Below are positions 16,884 through 24,917 of a DNA stretch of 64,000 nucleotides, piece by piece. The stretch comes from Paractinoplanes polyasparticus (GTDB lineage: Bacteria > Actinomycetota > Actinomycetes > Mycobacteriales > Micromonosporaceae). Within the stretch, counting starts at the first letter, position 1. Every line of letters begins with the position of its first letter. The stretch spans positions 62,001 to 126,000 of the forward strand of contig NZ_JAHWFK010000019.1 of NCBI RefSeq assembly GCF_019710575.1. Direction: 5' to 3'. The position numbers and the translations under genes were made by a program. A model generated the notes under the pieces. It saw nothing but the letters and a program-made list of their open reading frames with translations. It did no database searches and was not told the origin of the DNA.

Positions 16884-17978
16884 ATGCGTCGTCGAGGGCT
16901 GCTCATGTTTGCCGCTGGACTGCCGCTCGCGGCGGCCGGACTGGGTGCCACGCCGGCTACGGCGGCCACCGCCATGGGCCCGCCGCGTGGGCGGGTCGCC
17001 GGGCTCCTCGCGCGCGAAGACCATCTCGTACGCCCGGGCAACCAGACGCGGCTGCGCGGGCTGGTGTTGCGGCTGCCGTGGAGCGTCGCGCAACCCACGC
17101 CGGGTGCCGGCTTCAGCGACGAGGCGAAAGCCCTGCTGGACCGGGCGGAGGATGTTGGCTACCCGTTCCTGAAGCTGCGCCTGGTCGCCGGGGCGGAATC
17201 GCCGCCCTGGGCCCTCGAGCTCGGTGACGGTCCGCTGACCGGGTGGAAGGATCCGGAGGACGACAGCGAGCACACCGTGCCGCAGTGGTGGCACGACGAC
17301 TTCCTCACCGCCTACGAGGAACTGCTCGTGGAGCTGGCCTGCGCCCTCAAGGGGCGGTCACGCTGGGCCGAGGTGACAGTCTCGGCCACCTGCACTCTGT
17401 ACGCGGAGCCGTGCGTCAAGCAGCTCGGGGTGGCGGCCAACCGTGGCAAGGCGCTCGCTGCCGGCTACACCGACGCGGCGGACCAGGCCGCCTTGCGACG
17501 GTCGATGGCGGCCCACGACCGGGTTCTCACGCCGTTGGGCATCACCTCGTCGGTGGCGTACAACCCGTGGCAGACGATCGACGACGGCGCGGTGAAGGTC
17601 TGCCCGGCCACCACGATCGCCCTGATGGAGCACCAGAGGAACACCATGGGCGCGTACGGCGTCTGGGCGAACAACTCGCTGAGTGCACGGTGGGCCGGTG
17701 ACGAGCCGGTACAGACCCGGCCCGAGTACGAGGCGATGTACCAGCACATGGCCGCGGCCGCCGGGGATGGGCATCCGGTGCAGCTCCAGACCGCGACGCT
17801 CGCCAAGATCCAAGCGGCGCAGGGGTCGGCCTACGCCACGGCATCCTGGGCGGCCCGCCACGGCGCCGTTTCGGTCGAGCTTCCGCGCGGGTGGGAGCAG
17901 GACGACGACCTGATCGACCGGGACCGCGCCGACGAGCTCAACCTCCGGTTCGCGGACAACGCCGCGGCCACGTTGTGA
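16884..17978 (+). CDS. Secreted (Tat-type signal) putative TIM-barrel glycosidase-like protein
   Basis: 364 aa from ATG 16884. The N-terminus has a twin-arginine-like signal (RRRGLLMFAAGLPLAAAG) with a probable cleavage after ATPATAA. The mature part has strand/helix alternation and motifs such as GYPFLKLRLVAG, a long acidic loop, and VTVSATCTLYAEPCVK; SSVAYNPWQTI and NNSLSARW look like barrel strand ends. This resembles glycoside-hydrolase-like TIM barrels of unknown specificity. Two cysteines could form a disulphide. I cannot assign catalytic residues. The frame extends upstream to 16785, but the signal peptide and lack of coding character there support the later start. Confidence 0.6.
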   Translation: MRRRGLLMFAAGLPLAAAGLGATPATAATAMGPPRGRVAGLLAREDHLVRPGNQTRLRGLVLRLPWSVAQPTPGAGFSDEAKALLDRAEDVGYPFLKLRLVAGAESPPWALELGDGPLTGWKDPEDDSEHTVPQWWHDDFLTAYEELLVELACALKGRSRWAEVTVSATCTLYAEPCVKQLGVAANRGKALAAGYTDAADQAALRRSMAAHDRVLTPLGITSSVAYNPWQTIDDGAVKVCPATTIALMEHQRNTMGAYGVWANNSLSARWAGDEPVQTRPEYEAMYQHMAAAAGDGHPVQLQTATLAKIQAAQGSAYATASWAARHGAVSVELPRGWEQDDDLIDRDRADELNLRFADNAAATL

Positions 17979-18650
17979 TCACGGCGCGCCGCCGGCGGCA
18001 TCGACGGCAGCCTGCAGCGAGGACACCACCGGCACCCCGAGCTGCGCGAAGTGTTCGCGGGCGTGCAGCGCGTCCTCGCCGGCGTGGTAGATGACGCACC
18101 GCACGCCGCACTCCTGAGCCGCGCGGGCGTCATCGACGCTGTCGCCCACCAGCAGCACCTGCCACGGTTCCAGGCCCAGGCACCGAAGATGGCGGGCCAG
18201 ATGGGGCGCCTTGTGAGCCAGATCCGTCCCCGTGCTGCCGTCGATACGCGCGAAGTACGACGCAATGCCGGCCGCGGACACCAGCGGCAGCAGTTCCGGA
18301 TGCGGATACATCGACAGCAGCGACTGCGTTCCCCCCGTGTCCGCCCATCGACGCAGCGCTGCCGACGCGTCGGCGGTGAGGCTCACGGCCGAGCGATGCC
18401 GGGCGTACGCCTCGCGGAAGCACTCGTCCAGGCGTAGCTGCTCCTCAGCGTCCAGAGTCCTGCTGACCAGCCGCTCGTAGAACAACGGGATCGGCTGGCA
18501 GTGGTGTCGCTGATAGTCGGCCCGGGTGATGGACGGGAACCCGCAGGCCCGCAACGCGTCCATGGTCGCCGCGATGAGAGCGCCGCTGTCGCCGAGAATC
18601 GTGCCGTTCCAGTCCCACACGATGTGCGCCGTGTCCCCCACCGCGAGCAC
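17979..18650 (-). CDS. HAD-superfamily hydrolase
   Basis: 223 aa. Motif I is VWDWNGT near residue 13 (nucleophile Asp13, with Asn where many phosphatases have the second Asp). Motif II is near LLSMYPH and motif IV is LLVGDSVDDARAA. A helical cap sits between motifs I and II. This is the phosphoglycolate-phosphatase-like branch; the substrate is unknown. The DWNGT variant recurs in a subset of actinobacterial HAD proteins, so the Asn need not mean loss of function. Its stop abuts the stop of the convergent secreted protein gene (shared TGATCA). Confidence 0.8.
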   Translation of the reverse strand: MLAVGDTAHIVWDWNGTILGDSGALIAATMDALRACGFPSITRADYQRHHCQPIPLFYERLVSRTLDAEEQLRLDECFREAYARHRSAVSLTADASAALRRWADTGGTQSLLSMYPHPELLPLVSAAGIASYFARIDGSTGTDLAHKAPHLARHLRCLGLEPWQVLLVGDSVDDARAAQECGVRCVIYHAGEDALHAREHFAQLGVPVVSSLQAAVDAAGGAP

Positions 18651-18775
18651 CTCCCCACCGGGAGGCGCCCTTGGGACCAGGGAACCGGCCGAGCGTGGCG
18701 GATGATCATCCGTCGCAGCGCCTCTCGACCCGCATCAGCACGGTAACAAGGCGGGACATGCCCGCGACAGTCAGC

Positions 18776-19129
18776 TCAGAGTTGACGAGTGGCCTCGCGG
18801 CGGCCGCGCTTGCCCAGCGGCACCTCGGCCATGTCGACCGTCTGCACCGACACACCCTTGATCGGATAGCCGCGCCCGGCCATCCACGCCTCCGCCTTCG
18901 ACCGGGCACGCACACCCGCCGCCGGCACCTCGTCGGGGCCGTCCACCTCCTCGGCGAACCGGAACGTGAAGAACGGCCGCGCCGGCAGGTCGTACGCCAG
19001 ATACCCCTCCGCGGTGTACTGCGTGTTCATGAAGTCATGAGCCGCCGACTCCGCCCGCAACTCCGCCACCTGCGCCTCGCTCAAACCGTCGAAGCTGCCC
19101 CGCACCGTCACCCGCACCGAACGACCCAT
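18776..19129 (-). CDS. DUF6204-family protein
   Basis: 117 aa from ATG 19129. The pattern VRVTVRGSFDGLSEAQ, ARPFFTFRF and the end PLGKRGRR matches what I recall of the small actinobacterial DUF6204 family. It is soluble, with no signal peptide and a ferredoxin-like strand/helix alternation. Function unknown. It precedes several small unrelated enzymes on the same strand but is separated from them by 44 bases. Confidence 0.7.
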   Translation of the reverse strand: MGRSVRVTVRGSFDGLSEAQVAELRAESAAHDFMNTQYTAEGYLAYDLPARPFFTFRFAEEVDGPDEVPAAGVRARSKAEAWMAGRGYPIKGVSVQTVDMAEVPLGKRGRREATRQL

Positions 19130-19173
19130 GGCCCCAGCCTGCCAAAACCCGCCCCGGCCCGAAACCGGATTAC

Positions 19174-19704
19174 TCACGGCCAGCCGACCTCGTCCAGGAA
19201 CTCCTCGACCGCCACCACGATCCGGGCCAGCACCGCGATCGTGTCCGTCAACGGACCCGGCACATACATGCCATGGTTGGCCGCCGGCACCTCCACCACA
19301 TAGGGCGACAACCGCCGCGCCGCAGCACGATCCCACAGCGGATCAGCCGAACCGCCCACCAGAAGAAACGGCGCCGTCGCCCGTTCCAACGCCGCCGTCA
19401 GCCACACCGCCGTCAGGACCGGAGTCAGCCACACCGCCGGCAGACTCCGGTCCGCCGCCAGACCCGCCGCGAAACACCCCAGCGATTTCCCGATCAGCAA
19501 CGGCTGGCCCGGCAGGCCGTCGAGCACCGGGGCCACCTCACCCTGCACCCACGCCTCAACGCCCGGCCCCGGACCCGGCGGCTCCCCCGCCCACTCATGC
19601 CGATGCACCACCGCGCCCCGCTTCTCCGCCACATCGCCCGCATACATCGGAAGCGGAGAACCGGGCCCGAACCTGCGTCCAGGAATCACCACCGCATCGG
19701 CCAT
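19174..19704 (-). CDS. Small alpha/beta hydrolase
   Basis: 176 aa. A compact alpha/beta-hydrolase core without a lid: nucleophile Ser74 in GKSLGC, acid Asp121 in GGSADPLWD and His144 in ANHGMYV. The short size and GxSxGC elbow resemble KANL3/Tex30-like or dienelactone-hydrolase-like small hydrolases. Substrate unknown. It may be co-transcribed with the next gene upstream (gap nine bases). Confidence 0.75.
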   Translation of the reverse strand: MADAVVIPGRRFGPGSPLPMYAGDVAEKRGAVVHRHEWAGEPPGPGPGVEAWVQGEVAPVLDGLPGQPLLIGKSLGCFAAGLAADRSLPAVWLTPVLTAVWLTAALERATAPFLLVGGSADPLWDRAAARRLSPYVVEVPAANHGMYVPGPLTDTIAVLARIVVAVEEFLDEVGWP

Positions 19705-19713
19705 GCCGTGACG

Positions 19714-20262
19714 CTATCGGGGCTGAAAGCGGAACGCGATGCCCCGCGGATCATCCACCTCGGCCAAACCATCCGTCACGGTGAACGCCGACAACCGGTC
19801 CAGCGCCGCAGCCGCCGACGAGACATCACTCAGCTGCACCGTGAAACCCCGGAACGCCAGCCACGTGTCCACACCCACCTCATCCGGCCCCAGACCGTCG
19901 ATGTCACCCGACACCGACGCCACCACCCGGATCCGGTCGCCCCGCTGCTCGGCCACCCGCACCGCCACCCGGTCGTACCGGTGATGACCGCGGAAGTACA
20001 CACTCGCCTCGGCCGGCTCCGCGAACGACGCGCACGACACCTCGGCCCCGGCCATCGCCCGCCAGTCAGCCGCCGCCCACGGCAACCAGTCCAGATCCAG
20101 GGAGGCCCGCTCCCCCCGCACCGGCTCCAGCGGAACCGAACACGTCCACGTCAGCGCCGGGGACAACCCGATCACCGGATTGTCGAACAGCAGCCCGGAC
20201 CAGCCGCCACCCTCGGCGGCGATCAGCGCGCGAGCCTCCAGCCCGCCCTTGTCGTCAGCCAC
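19714..20262 (-). CDS. Hypothetical protein, beta-rich
   Basis: 182 aa from GTG 20262; a longer frame starts at 20292, but the extra residues look non-coding. The second half has motifs reminiscent of a VOC/glyoxalase-like fold (FRGFTVQLSDVSSAAAALDRL, with an ending DDPRGIAFRF, i.e. DPxG). The first half is strand-rich with many Trp. No metal ligands could be assigned. A glyoxalase-like role is possible but weakly supported. It sits in a run of minus-strand genes with short gaps (13 bases to the methyltransferase upstream). Confidence 0.55.
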   Translation of the reverse strand: MADDKGGLEARALIAAEGGGWSGLLFDNPVIGLSPALTWTCSVPLEPVRGERASLDLDWLPWAAADWRAMAGAEVSCASFAEPAEASVYFRGHHRYDRVAVRVAEQRGDRIRVVASVSGDIDGLGPDEVGVDTWLAFRGFTVQLSDVSSAAAALDRLSAFTVTDGLAEVDDPRGIAFRFQPR

Positions 20263-20275
20263 GCGCGGCAGTTTC

Positions 20276-21079
20276 TCACAGCCCCCCGACACTCTCCCGG
20301 GCCGCCACCGTCAGCAGATGACTGCTCGCCCCCAGCAGACTCGGCTCGTCCTCGACCTCCCGCAACCTGTCCAGCAGCAACGCCGGATCGTCGAGAAAAT
20401 CGGCCAGGGCCGCCGGGCTCATCCACAACGGACCCTCCACCGACACCAGCCGCCGCAACACCAGACCCGCCTCCGCCACCTCGACCGGCAACTCCTCCGG
20501 CCGGTGGAAATAGGCGCTCGTGAACCAGCGCGGCACGTCACGCGGATTGCCGTGCCGCCCCTCGGCCAGCGTCCGCTCGACCAGCGGACCGAACCCCGGA
20601 TCCCGGAAGAACCCCTTCACGAACCCGTCGAACAACGACGCGAACCGGCTGATCGTCGCGGCCATCACCAGACCACCCGGCCGCACCACCCGGGCCGCCT
20701 CCCGCCACGCCGCCAACCGATCCGGCCGCTCCTGCAGGTGATACAGCGGCCCGAGCAGCAGCACCACATCGGCGCTCGCGTCGGCCGCCGGCAGATCGCG
20801 GGCATCACCCACCACGGCCTGCACCCCGGGCAGCTCATCCGAGACCGCTACATGCTCGGGAACCGGGTCGACCACGGTCACCCGATAGCCGGCCTGCGCC
20901 AGGGGCGCCGCGTACACACCCGTCGCGCCGCCCACATCGAGCACCTCGGCCGGAGCGGGCGGCAGCGTGCGGGTCAGCACGTCCCACGTACGCAGGAACT
21001 CGAGCCGCCCGGCGCCGGCGCTCAGCCGGCCCCGTTCGCCTCCGCGCCGGTAGTACTCCAGAACCTCAGGTCTCAGCAT
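20276..21079 (-). CDS. SAM-dependent methyltransferase
   Basis: 267 aa from ATG 21079, taken as the start because it directly precedes the conserved LRPEVLEYYRRG; an in-frame upstream start at 21115 is possible. Rossmann motif I is VLDVGGATG, post-I acidic residue VVDPVP, motif II VGDARDLP and motif III VLLLGPLYHL. This is the class I type acting on small molecules; the C-terminal part with FTSAYFHRPEEL is typical of the methyltransferase_11-like group. Substrate unknown. Confidence 0.82.
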   Translation of the reverse strand: MLRPEVLEYYRRGGERGRLSAGAGRLEFLRTWDVLTRTLPPAPAEVLDVGGATGVYAAPLAQAGYRVTVVDPVPEHVAVSDELPGVQAVVGDARDLPAADASADVVLLLGPLYHLQERPDRLAAWREAARVVRPGGLVMAATISRFASLFDGFVKGFFRDPGFGPLVERTLAEGRHGNPRDVPRWFTSAYFHRPEELPVEVAEAGLVLRRLVSVEGPLWMSPAALADFLDDPALLLDRLREVEDEPSLLGASSHLLTVAARESVGGL

Positions 21080-21192
21080 GCTGCCGATCGTCCGGCCTCT
21101 CGGCAAGCCGAGCAAAGGGTTTTGGCCGGTGTTGCGGGCGGCCCGAAGGGTCGTCCGTCCTGCGTGCTGTTGATCTCTGCGTCTAAGCCATC

Positions 21193-21843
21193 CTAGGATG
21201 ATAGGAGTGACAAGGACGGCACCGTACGCATCGGGTTCAGGCCGTCAGGCAGCTCGCGGCCGGTGCGGTTGACGAAGATCGCGGGGATGCCGAGTCCGGC
21301 CGCGCCCAGCAGGTCGGAAGCGGGTGAATCGCCGATGTGGACCACGTCGGCCGGCGCCTCGCCCAGCAGGCGCAGCGCCATCTCGAACGGTTCGGGGCGG
21401 GGCTTGTAGGCGCGGGCGTCCTCGCTGGTGACCACGTGGTCGACGGTGATGCCGAGCCGGTGCAGGATGCCGTCGAGGTGGTCGCGGTCGGCGTCGGAGA
21501 CCAGGCAGACGGGCACGTCGAGCGCGTCCAGGAACGGCCGTGCGTCCGGGAACAGTGCGGGCGACGGGTCCTGGGCCGCACGGCACAGGGCGAGGGCATC
21601 CACCCGTACGCCGAAATGAGTGGCCGCCGCGGCCAGACTGCCCGCGTTGAGGTCGGCAAGGGTACGGAAGCCGTCGCCGTACGCGGTGTCGGCCATCGCC
21701 CAGAGCCGCTTCTCCCACTCCCGGGTGACCTCGGCTGCGGTCACACCGGCCCGAGCGGCCACCTCGGCGGCGATGGCGGCCGCGCCCGCACCGTCGTCGC
21801 GCACGAGGGTGCCGAACACATCCAACAAGATCGCTTTGCGCAC
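21193..21843 (-). CDS. HAD-type hydrolase, haloacid-dehalogenase-like
   Basis: 216 aa from GTG 21843. Motif I is LLDVFGTLV, with Phe in place of the second Asp, as in 2-haloacid-dehalogenase-type and related HAD enzymes. Motif II is VCLVSDAD, the motif III Lys is in AYKPRPEPF and motif IV is HIGDSPASDL. A helical cap (subclass I) lies between. The substrate could be a phosphosugar or a haloacid; the sequence does not decide. It diverges from the thioesterase gene 22 bases away, so the two share a short promoter region. Confidence 0.8.
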   Translation of the reverse strand: MRKAILLDVFGTLVRDDGAGAAAIAAEVAARAGVTAAEVTREWEKRLWAMADTAYGDGFRTLADLNAGSLAAAATHFGVRVDALALCRAAQDPSPALFPDARPFLDALDVPVCLVSDADRDHLDGILHRLGITVDHVVTSEDARAYKPRPEPFEMALRLLGEAPADVVHIGDSPASDLLGAAGLGIPAIFVNRTGRELPDGLNPMRTVPSLSLLSS

Positions 21844-21865
21844 CGCCCGATCGTAGAGTGGCCCG

Positions 21866-22648
21866 ATGAAGAGCTTCGACGAGGCGACCGCCGTCGACCA
21901 GGATCTGCGAGCCGACCTCGATGCCCAGTGGGCGGTCGGCGACAAGCTGCACGGCGGCTACCTCATGGCTGTCCTCGGCCGGGCGGTGGCGGCCGTCGCC
22001 CCGCTCCCCCACCTGGTGGCGATGACGACGACCTTCCTGCGCCCACCGGCGCCGGGGCCGGCCCACGTCGAGGTCGAAACCCTTCGCGCCGGGCGTACGG
22101 CGGGACAGTATCGGGCCCGGCTCGTGCAGGACGGGGAGCCGTGCGCGGAAGCGCTGGTCACGCAGGGCATGCTCGACGCGGCGGAACCGTTCTGGAGCCG
22201 CGCCGAAGCGCCCGACCTGCCGGCCGAACAGGACTGCTTCCTCCTGCCCGCGAACGCGCCCGGCTCGCCGTTCCCGGTGCCCCTGCTCGACGTGGTGGAA
22301 CACCGGCACGACCCGGCCGTGCTGGGCTTCGCGGCCGGGCAGCCGTCGCGCGACGGGCGGGTCGCGGGCTGGCTGCGGCTGGCCGACGGCGCCGACTGGG
22401 ATCCGCTGAGCCTGCTGATCGCCATCGACCCGGCCCCGCCGGTGTCGCTCACCCTGGGCGTGACCGGCTGGGCGCCGACGCTCAGCCTGACCGCGTACGT
22501 GCGGCGGCTGCCCGTGCCCGGGCCGGTGCGTGTCGTCATGCACTCCAACGAGATCACCTCGGGGCGCATGGACGAGATCGTCGAGGTCTGGGACGACGGC
22601 GACAACCTGGTGGCGCAGGGCATCCAGCTGGCCGCCGTACGGGTCTAG
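21866..22648 (+). CDS. Acyl-CoA thioesterase-family (hot-dog) protein
   Basis: 260 aa, a double hot-dog layout as in the TesB-like/acyl-CoA thioesterase II group. Key stretches are KLHGGYLMAVLGRA (first hot-dog helix) and MTTTFLRPPAPGPAHVEVE, with the second domain ending in MHSNEITSGRMDE and VAQGIQLAAV. It probably hydrolyses acyl-CoA thioesters; chain length is unknown. The 3' end overlaps the convergent SnoaL-like gene by four bases. Confidence 0.75.
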   Translation: MKSFDEATAVDQDLRADLDAQWAVGDKLHGGYLMAVLGRAVAAVAPLPHLVAMTTTFLRPPAPGPAHVEVETLRAGRTAGQYRARLVQDGEPCAEALVTQGMLDAAEPFWSRAEAPDLPAEQDCFLLPANAPGSPFPVPLLDVVEHRHDPAVLGFAAGQPSRDGRVAGWLRLADGADWDPLSLLIAIDPAPPVSLTLGVTGWAPTLSLTAYVRRLPVPGPVRVVMHSNEITSGRMDEIVEVWDDGDNLVAQGIQLAAVRV

Positions 22649-22995
22649 CCGAGCGGGACCAGGTAGGAGTCCACCCGGGCGATCAGGCCGTCCCGGAACG
22701 TGAAGAGATCGTTGAAGGCGAAGCGGAAGGGACCGTGGTCGACGGTCGTGCCCCGCCCCTCACCGGTCGTGATGACGGTGGCGCCGTCCTCGTAGACGCG
22801 CTGCACGTCGAGGGTCGGGCTGCCGGTGAAGGCCGGGTTCTCGATCTCGCCGTCGAAGTCACGCTTGCCGTGGGTGGTGCGGTGGCCGTGGATGACCCAC
22901 TCGACGTCCTCGGTGAGGGTGGCCAGGATCCGGGCGTGGTCGCTGGTGCGGAAGCCGTCGAAGTACTGGGCGACCAGGTCGCGCTGTGCGGTCAT
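22645..22995 (-). CDS. SnoaL/NTF2-like protein
   Basis: 116 aa from ATG 22995. A cone-shaped NTF2-like alpha+beta fold is indicated by the N-terminal helices (VAQYFDGFRTSDHARILATL), then DVEWVIHG and a C-terminal FAFNDLFTFRDGLIARVDSY strand pair. Members are ligand-binding or isomerase/cyclase proteins, often of unknown function. It is the last gene of the arsR operon: its ATG overlaps the stop of the short SRPBCC gene by four bases. Confidence 0.75.
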   Translation of the reverse strand: MTAQRDLVAQYFDGFRTSDHARILATLTEDVEWVIHGHRTTHGKRDFDGEIENPAFTGSPTLDVQRVYEDGATVITTGEGRGTTVDHGPFRFAFNDLFTFRDGLIARVDSYLVPLG

Positions 22996-23216
22996 CGTGT
23001 CTCCATCAGGTGGGTGGCCAAGGCGTCGAGGATGCCGGCCAGGCCGTCGGCGGCCTGGGTGGTGCGCAGTTCGGGAGGCAGCCGCTTCTGGTGGACGGTG
23101 AGATCGGTGCCACCGGGGGCCGGGCGCAGGGTCACGGTCGTGCGCAGGCCGGTGCACGGCTCGTCGAAGACCAGTTCGTGCGGCGTGAGCTCGTCACCGT
23201 GCAGGCGGGCCGTCAC
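22992..23216 (-). CDS. Truncated SRPBCC/AHSA1-like protein
   Basis: 74 aa from GTG 23216. It carries only the C-terminal half of an AHSA1-type SRPBCC domain (HGDELTPHELVFDEP, RTTVTLRPAPGGTDLTVHQ, and the last helix GILDALATHL). The normal N-terminal strand-helix part with the aromatic WW motif is missing. The start overlaps the ArsR stop, so it is translated by coupling. In the usual arsR-SRPBCC pairs the domain has about 140 residues; this copy looks like the result of a deletion that joined the ArsR end to the second half of the gene. It could also be a retained mini-protein. Confidence 0.6.
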   Translation of the reverse strand: MTARLHGDELTPHELVFDEPCTGLRTTVTLRPAPGGTDLTVHQKRLPPELRTTQAADGLAGILDALATHLMETR

Positions 23217-23530
23217 TGGGCCTCGAGATGCCGGGTCAGGACGTCGAGCCGGTCGTCCCAGACCCGCCGCTGCTCGTCGATCCAGCCGCCGACCAGCGCC
23301 AGCTGATCGGCCCGCAGGCGGCAGGGGCGGCGAGTGCCCTCGCGGCGCTGCTCGACCAGGCCGCAGCGGCGCAGCACGCCGACGTGGTGCGAGATGGCCT
23401 GCTGGGTCAGGGCGAAGGGCTCGGCCAGCTCGCCCACCGTGGCTTCCCCCCGGGCGAGCCGGCTGACCAGGGCCCGGCGCACGGGATCGGACAGGGCGGC
23501 GAACGAGGCGTCCAGCTCGGAAGTGGGCAT
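23213..23530 (-). CDS. ArsR-family transcriptional regulator
   Basis: 105 aa, the usual length for stand-alone winged-helix ArsR proteins. The DNA-reading helix is in VGELAEPFALTQQAISHHVGVL. The metal-binding cysteine box (ELCVCDL) is absent, so it belongs to the non-metal group linked with SRPBCC proteins. The genes downstream (SRPBCC, SnoaL-like) are coupled by overlaps. The paired 16-base palindromes 16-47 bases upstream of the start are the probable autoregulatory operator. Confidence 0.88.
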   Translation of the reverse strand: MPTSELDASFAALSDPVRRALVSRLARGEATVGELAEPFALTQQAISHHVGVLRRCGLVEQRREGTRRPCRLRADQLALVGGWIDEQRRVWDDRLDVLTRHLEAQ

Positions 23531-23540
23531 GCACCGCACT

Positions 23541-24284
23541 CTAATACAAACGGTTGTTTGTGCAAGCGGCTGCTTGTGCGACGAGGATGATCTCGGGCGT
23601 GATCGCCGCCTCCGGCTTTCCGTCCCAATCTCCGTACGAGAAGGAGAGCCGGAAGCCGACCGCCTCGAGTGACCGGCGCAGGGTCTCCGCGTCGCGGAAG
23701 GCGAGGACGTCGCGGGTCGACGTCTGCTCGCCGGTGCGCACGTTGCGGGTGAACGTGTCGTAGGCGACCAGCGGCAGCGTGACCTCGGCCGTCTCGTGCC
23801 AGAACTCGACCGGACCGTCCGGGGTGTCCACGGTGCGCAGGGTCGCCTCCCGGGTCCAGCGCTCCCAGGCGCGGGCCGACGGGTTGCGAGACTCGAAGGC
23901 CAGCGTGCCGCCGGGAACGAGCGCCCGGTGCAGGTCGTGCAGCGTGCGCTCCCAGGACGCGTCGTCGCGGAACACCTGAGCCACGTGCCCCGACATGACC
24001 GCGAAGCTCGCCGCGCCCGGGTCGGCGCAGTCGCTGTGGCCGAGCCGCCAGTCGACGAGCTCGGCCCCCGGACGGCGACGGGCCACCCGCAGCATCTCGG
24101 GGTCGGGGTCGACGGCCACCACGGACAGGCCGCGCCGGGCCAGCAACCGCGCCAGCGTGCCGGTGCCGCAGCCCAGGTCGAGAACGCTGGTGGCGCCGAG
24201 CCGGGCGGCCAGGGCGGCGTAGAAGCGGTGGTCGTGGTCGGCCGGGTTGAGTTCGTCGTACGCGGCGGCGAAGTCGAGAGCCAT
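23541..24284 (-). CDS. SAM-dependent methyltransferase
   Basis: 247 aa from ATG 24284. Motif I is VLDLGCGTGTLA, the post-I acidic residue is in VAVDPDPEM, and AVMSGHVAQVF holds motif II. The C-terminal beta part (VEFWHETAEVTLPLVAYDTF) resembles small-molecule methyltransferases of the methyltransferase_25 type. The last residues (ACTNNRLY) are encoded by the tandem palindromes that precede arsR, so the end of this protein is shaped by the operator. Substrate unknown. Confidence 0.82.
   Translation of the reverse strand: MALDFAAAYDELNPADHDHRFYAALAARLGATSVLDLGCGTGTLARLLARRGLSVVAVDPDPEMLRVARRRPGAELVDWRLGHSDCADPGAASFAVMSGHVAQVFRDDASWERTLHDLHRALVPGGTLAFESRNPSARAWERWTREATLRTVDTPDGPVEFWHETAEVTLPLVAYDTFTRNVRTGEQTSTRDVLAFRDAETLRRSLEAVGFRLSFSYGDWDGKPEAAITPEIILVAQAAACTNNRLY
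23546..23577. promoter_or_regulatory. Tandem palindromes, putative ArsR operator
   Basis: Two back-to-back 16-base dyads with the same spacing: ACAAACGGTTGTTTGT (arms 6+6, perfect) and GCAAGCGGCTGCTTGT (one mismatch between arms). They lie 16-47 bases upstream of the ArsR start and inside the 3' end of the methyltransferase gene. The 16-base period and position fit binding of two ArsR dimers, as inference. Confidence 0.6.
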
Positions 24285-24348
24285 GCGTGCAGTGAGCCCG
24301 TCGTGAGCCGGACACGCAACGCGATTACGCGCGATAGGCTGCGACCCT

Positions 24349-24894
24349 GTGATCACTGTTGCCGGGCCGGACGACCGCCGGGGCGTCCTGGAGGCTCTCG
24401 TCGCCGCGTTCGTGAAAGATCCCGCACTGCGCCACGTCTTCCCCGACGACGACACGTACCCCCGGTACGCCGAGGCGTTCTTCGGCGCGTGCTTCGACAA
24501 ACGCGTCGGCCACCGCTCCATCTGGACGATCCAGGGCGGCGCCGCCACCGCCATCTGGGAGCCGCCCGGTGTCACCCATGCCGGTGACACTCTCGAGTCG
24601 GTGCTCCCGGCCGACGCGCTGGAGCGGGTCCGCGCGTACGACGAGGCGGTACACGCCGCCCTGCCGAGCGAGCCGTTCTGGTATCTGGGCGTGCTCGGCA
24701 CCCACCCCGACCACACCGGACGCCGCTGGGCCCAGGCCGTCATGCACGCGGGTCTCGACCGGGCCGCCGCCGACGGCCTGCCCGCCGTGCTGGAGACCAG
24801 CAACCCCGCCAACGTCGACTTCTACCGCCAAGCCGGCTGGCAGGTGACCGGCGAGATCGAGACCCCGCTCCCCACCTGGATCATGCACCGCTGA
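24349..24894 (+). CDS. GNAT-family N-acetyltransferase
   Basis: 181 aa from GTG 24349. The acetyl-CoA-binding motif A is present but degenerate (YLGVLGTHPDHTGRRWAQAVM; the canonical Q/RxxGxG/A is Hxx-GRRWAQ). The C-terminal motif B is ETSNPANVDFYRQAGW. The N-terminal DPALRHVFPDDD and the FWYLGVLGTHPDHTGR stretch are typical of a group of actinobacterial GNATs acting on small amines. Substrate unknown. It is divergent from the methyltransferase at 24284. Confidence 0.8.
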   Translation: MITVAGPDDRRGVLEALVAAFVKDPALRHVFPDDDTYPRYAEAFFGACFDKRVGHRSIWTIQGGAATAIWEPPGVTHAGDTLESVLPADALERVRAYDEAVHAALPSEPFWYLGVLGTHPDHTGRRWAQAVMHAGLDRAAADGLPAVLETSNPANVDFYRQAGWQVTGEIETPLPTWIMHR

Positions 24895-24917
24895 CGAATT
24901 TTGTACCCTCCCACCGT

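Noticed and set aside
21337..23466. 709-aa plus-strand frame
   Set aside because: Covers HAD, thioesterase, SnoaL and SRPBCC genes on other frames; composition is typical of GC-rich noise.
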